Of a stretch of DNA of 20,183 bases, positions 17,366 to 20,183 are shown piece after piece (positions within the stretch are counted from its first letter, which is position 1; every line of letters begins with the position of its first letter). The notes under the pieces were generated by a model that saw only the letters and a list, made by a program, of their open reading frames with translations, did no database searches and was not told the DNA's origin. The DNA is from Perkinsus marinus ATCC 50983 (taxonomy: Eukaryota > Perkinsozoa > Perkinsida > Perkinsidae). A program made the translations under genes and the position numbers. The DNA is taken from NCBI RefSeq assembly GCF_000006405.1, contig NW_003199963.1, forward strand, positions 33,876-54,058, given 5' to 3'.

Positions 17366-20183
17366 ATGGCGATTACTCTAAACGTTTCGCCCAAGACTCG
17401 TGTACGCATAACTATTTCCACCCCTAGGATGGACATGGACGAAGTTAGAACCGTTTATCGAGGGGAGGAGTTGAAGGCATACGTTACTGTTACAGTAGTT
17501 GTTGCTTCCATTATGAGCGAATCTGCCGGCTTGAGTGGTTCGGCATCTTCAGAATCTGTTACCAGTCCGGAGGTACTCCCTCCCCCTTCAAATGAAGGCC
17601 CCTCAGTGTCTTTCCTGCTTCCAAACGAGGATGCAACTATCAAGCTCGGCCAGCAGATAGCGAGTGTCTTGCGGCCGGGCCTAACGGTCCTACTGAAGGG
17701 GAATTTGGGCGCCGGCAAGACATGCTTGGCTCGAGCCTTGATGCGGCACATAACGCAAAAGACAACGCTGGAGGTACCAAGCCCGAGCTATCTGATCAGC
17801 TTCACATACATTGTTGAGGACGAATATGGGTTATTGGAGAAGGGCTCAAAGGTAGTAGTAGGAGCAGTAGCAGGTGATAGAAGGCGCATATGAAATGTTA
17901 TCGATTCCCATAACTCATCAACATTAGAGTTACTCCGGTCATGCTGCCCCAATCGGATGGTACTGAGGCATATCTTGGGGCTGTGGCATAGCCGCCCCGG
18001 AAAACGTGAATGGCGCTACTTGGAGCGCTCCTTATATGCCTTTAATCCATGAGCATTGTAATGGTAGTTTTGTAGGTGCACCATTTGGACCCCTACCGAC
18101 TGGCCTCGGGGAAGGTGGCTGCCTTGTTCGACTTTGATACGGCCTTTCGTGAGGACATTACTATTATTGAGTGGCCAGAGAGGCTTGGTACTAGGGGGAG
18201 GGATCAGGGTTGGATACTAGGATAGTGATTTAGGCTCTAATGTCACTCCGCCGAGCAGCTCGTCACTGGTGGTATACTTCAGCGGAGTGGGCCCGCAGGC
18301 AGTGGGGCGACACGTCACGCTCAGCTGCAGTGGTCAGGCTGAGTATTGGTCCTCGGTGCTCAAGGCGTGGCCGCCGAAGATCCGTGTGGGGAAGCCTCGT
18401 CCAGCTAATGCAGAGGAAGGAACCGATAAGGTACTGAGTCGGGAGGAGATCAGGTGACGATGTAAAGTGAACGGCCTTGTGCAGAAATCTTGTGAATCTG
18501 CTTCGGTTCGCCGTGCGAGGTGCCTGGGTTACGCTCGAGGGGAAGACATCAGTACGATGTGAGGGACCCTATGTTCCTCGGGTATAGCAATGAGTGTCGA
18601 TTGTGAATGACAAAATTCTGATGATTTAACGTAGCCTGGAGGTCTCGCCTCAGCCTCAATGCAAGGAATAATGTGCAGGCATAAGGCGTGTATCGTGGAC
18701 GTGATGCTGTTGAAAATTCGGCACTACAGTTTTCTATTACTAAATACATGACATATGATGAAAAAATGAAAGGAAATTAGTCGATTTTCTGATGACACAG
18801 CTGATTGAAGTACTCACGAGGACGGTTTCTCGTGGCGACTGAATTATGCGAGTTGACATGGGGAGCATCCGGTGTTGATATGTGGTCTAGACGGTTGTGG
18901 AGCCGCTTTGTTTCAGCCTGTTGGTGATGGAGAGACTAAAGAAAGTCAGTTCCTGCCGCCGTTACCGAGCGATCAATCCAAGTGGTTAGTGTTGGGCATT
19001 GAGTCCTCGTGCGATGATACAGCCGCCGCAGTAGTGGATATTGATGGCAACATACGGGGAGAAGCGATAGCTAGTCAAGCGGGTGAGCATGCTGTTAGAG
19101 ATTCGGAGGTTCCTTGTTCGAATCTCCCTCCTGTCATATTTCAGAAATTCATAGTCAGTACGGAGGAGTCGTCCCCAAGCTGGCGCAGGAAGCTCATGCC
19201 TCTGCCATTAACAAGACAACCGAACTAGCCCTTTCACGGGCCGGTATTGACTTCAAAGATCTCACAGCTGTTGGGGTCACTGTCGGGCCGGGCTTAGCTC
19301 TCTGTCTGCAGGTAATGTCGACTGTACAGAGATGGGTTGCCCTCGTTTGGCTTCTGAGGAGATTTTCGCGCATGCCATCTCGTGGTTCATGTTCATGACT
19401 AGCTAGCGCAGTGGCAAGACGCTTCCGCAGACTAGTTCGTCGCAACAGTAGATTTCGTGTGCGTTCAGGTTGGAGTGAAGAGTGCCATCGAGCTCGCAGC
19501 CAAATACGACCTGCCGTTGGTACGGACTCATCATATGGAGTCTCATATGCTAGTGACGAGGAAGCCTGATCCGACGCCGACAGCCTCTTCCACGTCCCCT
19601 TCCCCACATCGGCCGGAGTTCCCATTCGTCACCTTACTGGTCTCAGGTGGTCACAACATGGCGGTGCTGACCAGAGGAATGGGGGATCATATCATTCTGG
19701 GCTCAACCTTGGACGACTCTGTAGGAGAGTGTTTCGATAAGGTTGCTCGGCTGTTGGACATCCACGACGTCCCTGGTGGCCCCGTTCTCGAGAAGCTAGC
19801 GAGCGAGGGTAATCCCAGGGCGTGCCTGCGAGAGCTGGCCAAGCCTCTAGCCAAGACCCGTGATCTTGAGCTGAAGAATGGTTGTGATTTCTCTTTTGCT
19901 GGGCTGAAGACATCGATGCGACACCTCATCGAGGGAGGCAAGTACAGCAAGCCTGACATGGCGGCCTCTTTCCAGAAGCGCTGTGTAGACCATCTTGTTG
20001 AACGGGCGGGTCGAGCCATTGATTGGGCCTTGGAAATCGACGATAGCATCAAGACCTGGTGGTCGCTGGTGGAGTTGCTGCAAACAAGAGCGTTCGGTCT
20101 AACATGCAGGAGCTGGCCAAGGAGAAGGGTCTCACTTACACTGTCCTCCTACTAGCTCTGTACTGATAACGGCACTATGGTGG
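17366..20183 (+). CDS. tsaE-tsaD: TsaE-TsaD fusion, tRNA t6A37 biosynthesis (3' end beyond window)
   Basis: Exons are 17366-17851, 18076-18187, 18234-18430, 18917-19082, 19145-19311 and 19469 onward. All joins are GT-AG with matching phases. The TsaE-like part has Walker A GNLGAGKT (residues 112-119), PSPSYLISF, HHLDPYRL (164-171) and IIEWPER (about 192-198). The TsaD/Kae1/Qri7/OSGEPL1 part has IESSCDDT (293-300), YGGVVPKLAQEAH, GVTVGPGLA, the metal-binding HHMESH (near 398-402), LLVSGGHN, GSTLDDSVGECFDKVARLL, FSFAGLKTS and AGGVAAN. TsaD transfers the threonylcarbamoyl group to A37 of ANN-decoding tRNAs; in bacteria TsaE is the ATPase that resets the TsaB-TsaD complex. The TsaD exon 18917-19082 has no in-frame ATG, which supports one joint protein, probably mitochondrial or plastid-targeted (the N-terminus is basic and hydroxylated). 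ATG 17513 is another possible start. After about 20053 the family sequence continues in other frames (LVVAGGVAAN, LCTDNGTMV), so there are one-base shifts, or sequence errors, at the edge. Confidence 0.85.
19083..19144 (+). other. 62-nt intron with hairpin and box-B-like sequence
   Basis: Intron 4 of the TsaE-TsaD gene runs from GTGAGC to TTTCAG. Inside it AGATTCG and CGAATCT form a perfect 7-bp stem, and TTGTTCGAATCTCC resembles a pol III box B. Removing it gives ASQAEIHSQYGGVVP, the expected TsaD sequence, so the intron is well supported. No tRNA cloverleaf is possible in this length. Confidence 0.6.

Noticed and set aside
1-20183. Spliced-leader RNA gene, CRISPR array, or complete autonomous transposon
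   Set aside because: No CCGTAGCCATTTTGGCTCAAG-like leader, no regular spaced repeats, and no transposase or reverse transcriptase motifs were found on either strand.

Overview
The window looks like nuclear DNA of an intron-rich, compact protist genome. Genes are split into many short exons with GT-AG introns, some only 36-62 nt, and intergenic spaces are mostly under 1 kb. I lean towards an alveolate of the Perkinsus type because of this gene structure and the tandem, lineage-specific secreted proteins. That is inference; no marker here fixes the species.

Left to right. (1) 343-4052, minus: an eight-exon zinc ester-hydrolase-like protein of the C11orf54/DUF1907 family, whose exon phases join to one 361-residue frame. 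(2) 4053-4722: a divergent promoter region holding a U6 snRNA-like sequence on the minus strand. (3) 4723-8481, plus: a nine-exon multi-pass membrane RING-H2 protein, probably an E3 ubiquitin ligase; exon phases give 378 residues. (4) 9237-12802, plus: one or two unrecognised multi-exon genes, the first with helical segments and an IQ motif. (5) 13181-13643, minus: a two-exon fragment of an unrecognised gene. (6) 13872-14624 and 14823-15623, plus: two tandem, diverged paralogues encoding secreted proteins. (7) 16012-16638, plus: a hypothetical gene behind a hairpin-rich leader. (8) 17366 to the right edge, plus: a gene in which a TsaE-like ATPase and a TsaD/Qri7/OSGEPL1-like enzyme appear to be spliced into one reading frame. 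Both belong to the tRNA t6A37 pathway, and this fusion is the most striking item.

The long introns of the left 12 kb are packed with small non-autonomous DNA transposons. One family of nine copies has CAGTGT-type terminal inverted repeats and, in the best copies, 8-bp target duplications, so it is hAT-like. A second family of four copies has GAGTTTCACC ends and 5-bp target duplications. There is also one fold-back element and a 48-bp tandem array built from a transposon end. Four introns carry tRNA-like box-B sequences, all in the sense direction of the host gene. Exon-intron models were made by reading frames, splice signals and phase agreement by eye; no transcript evidence was available.
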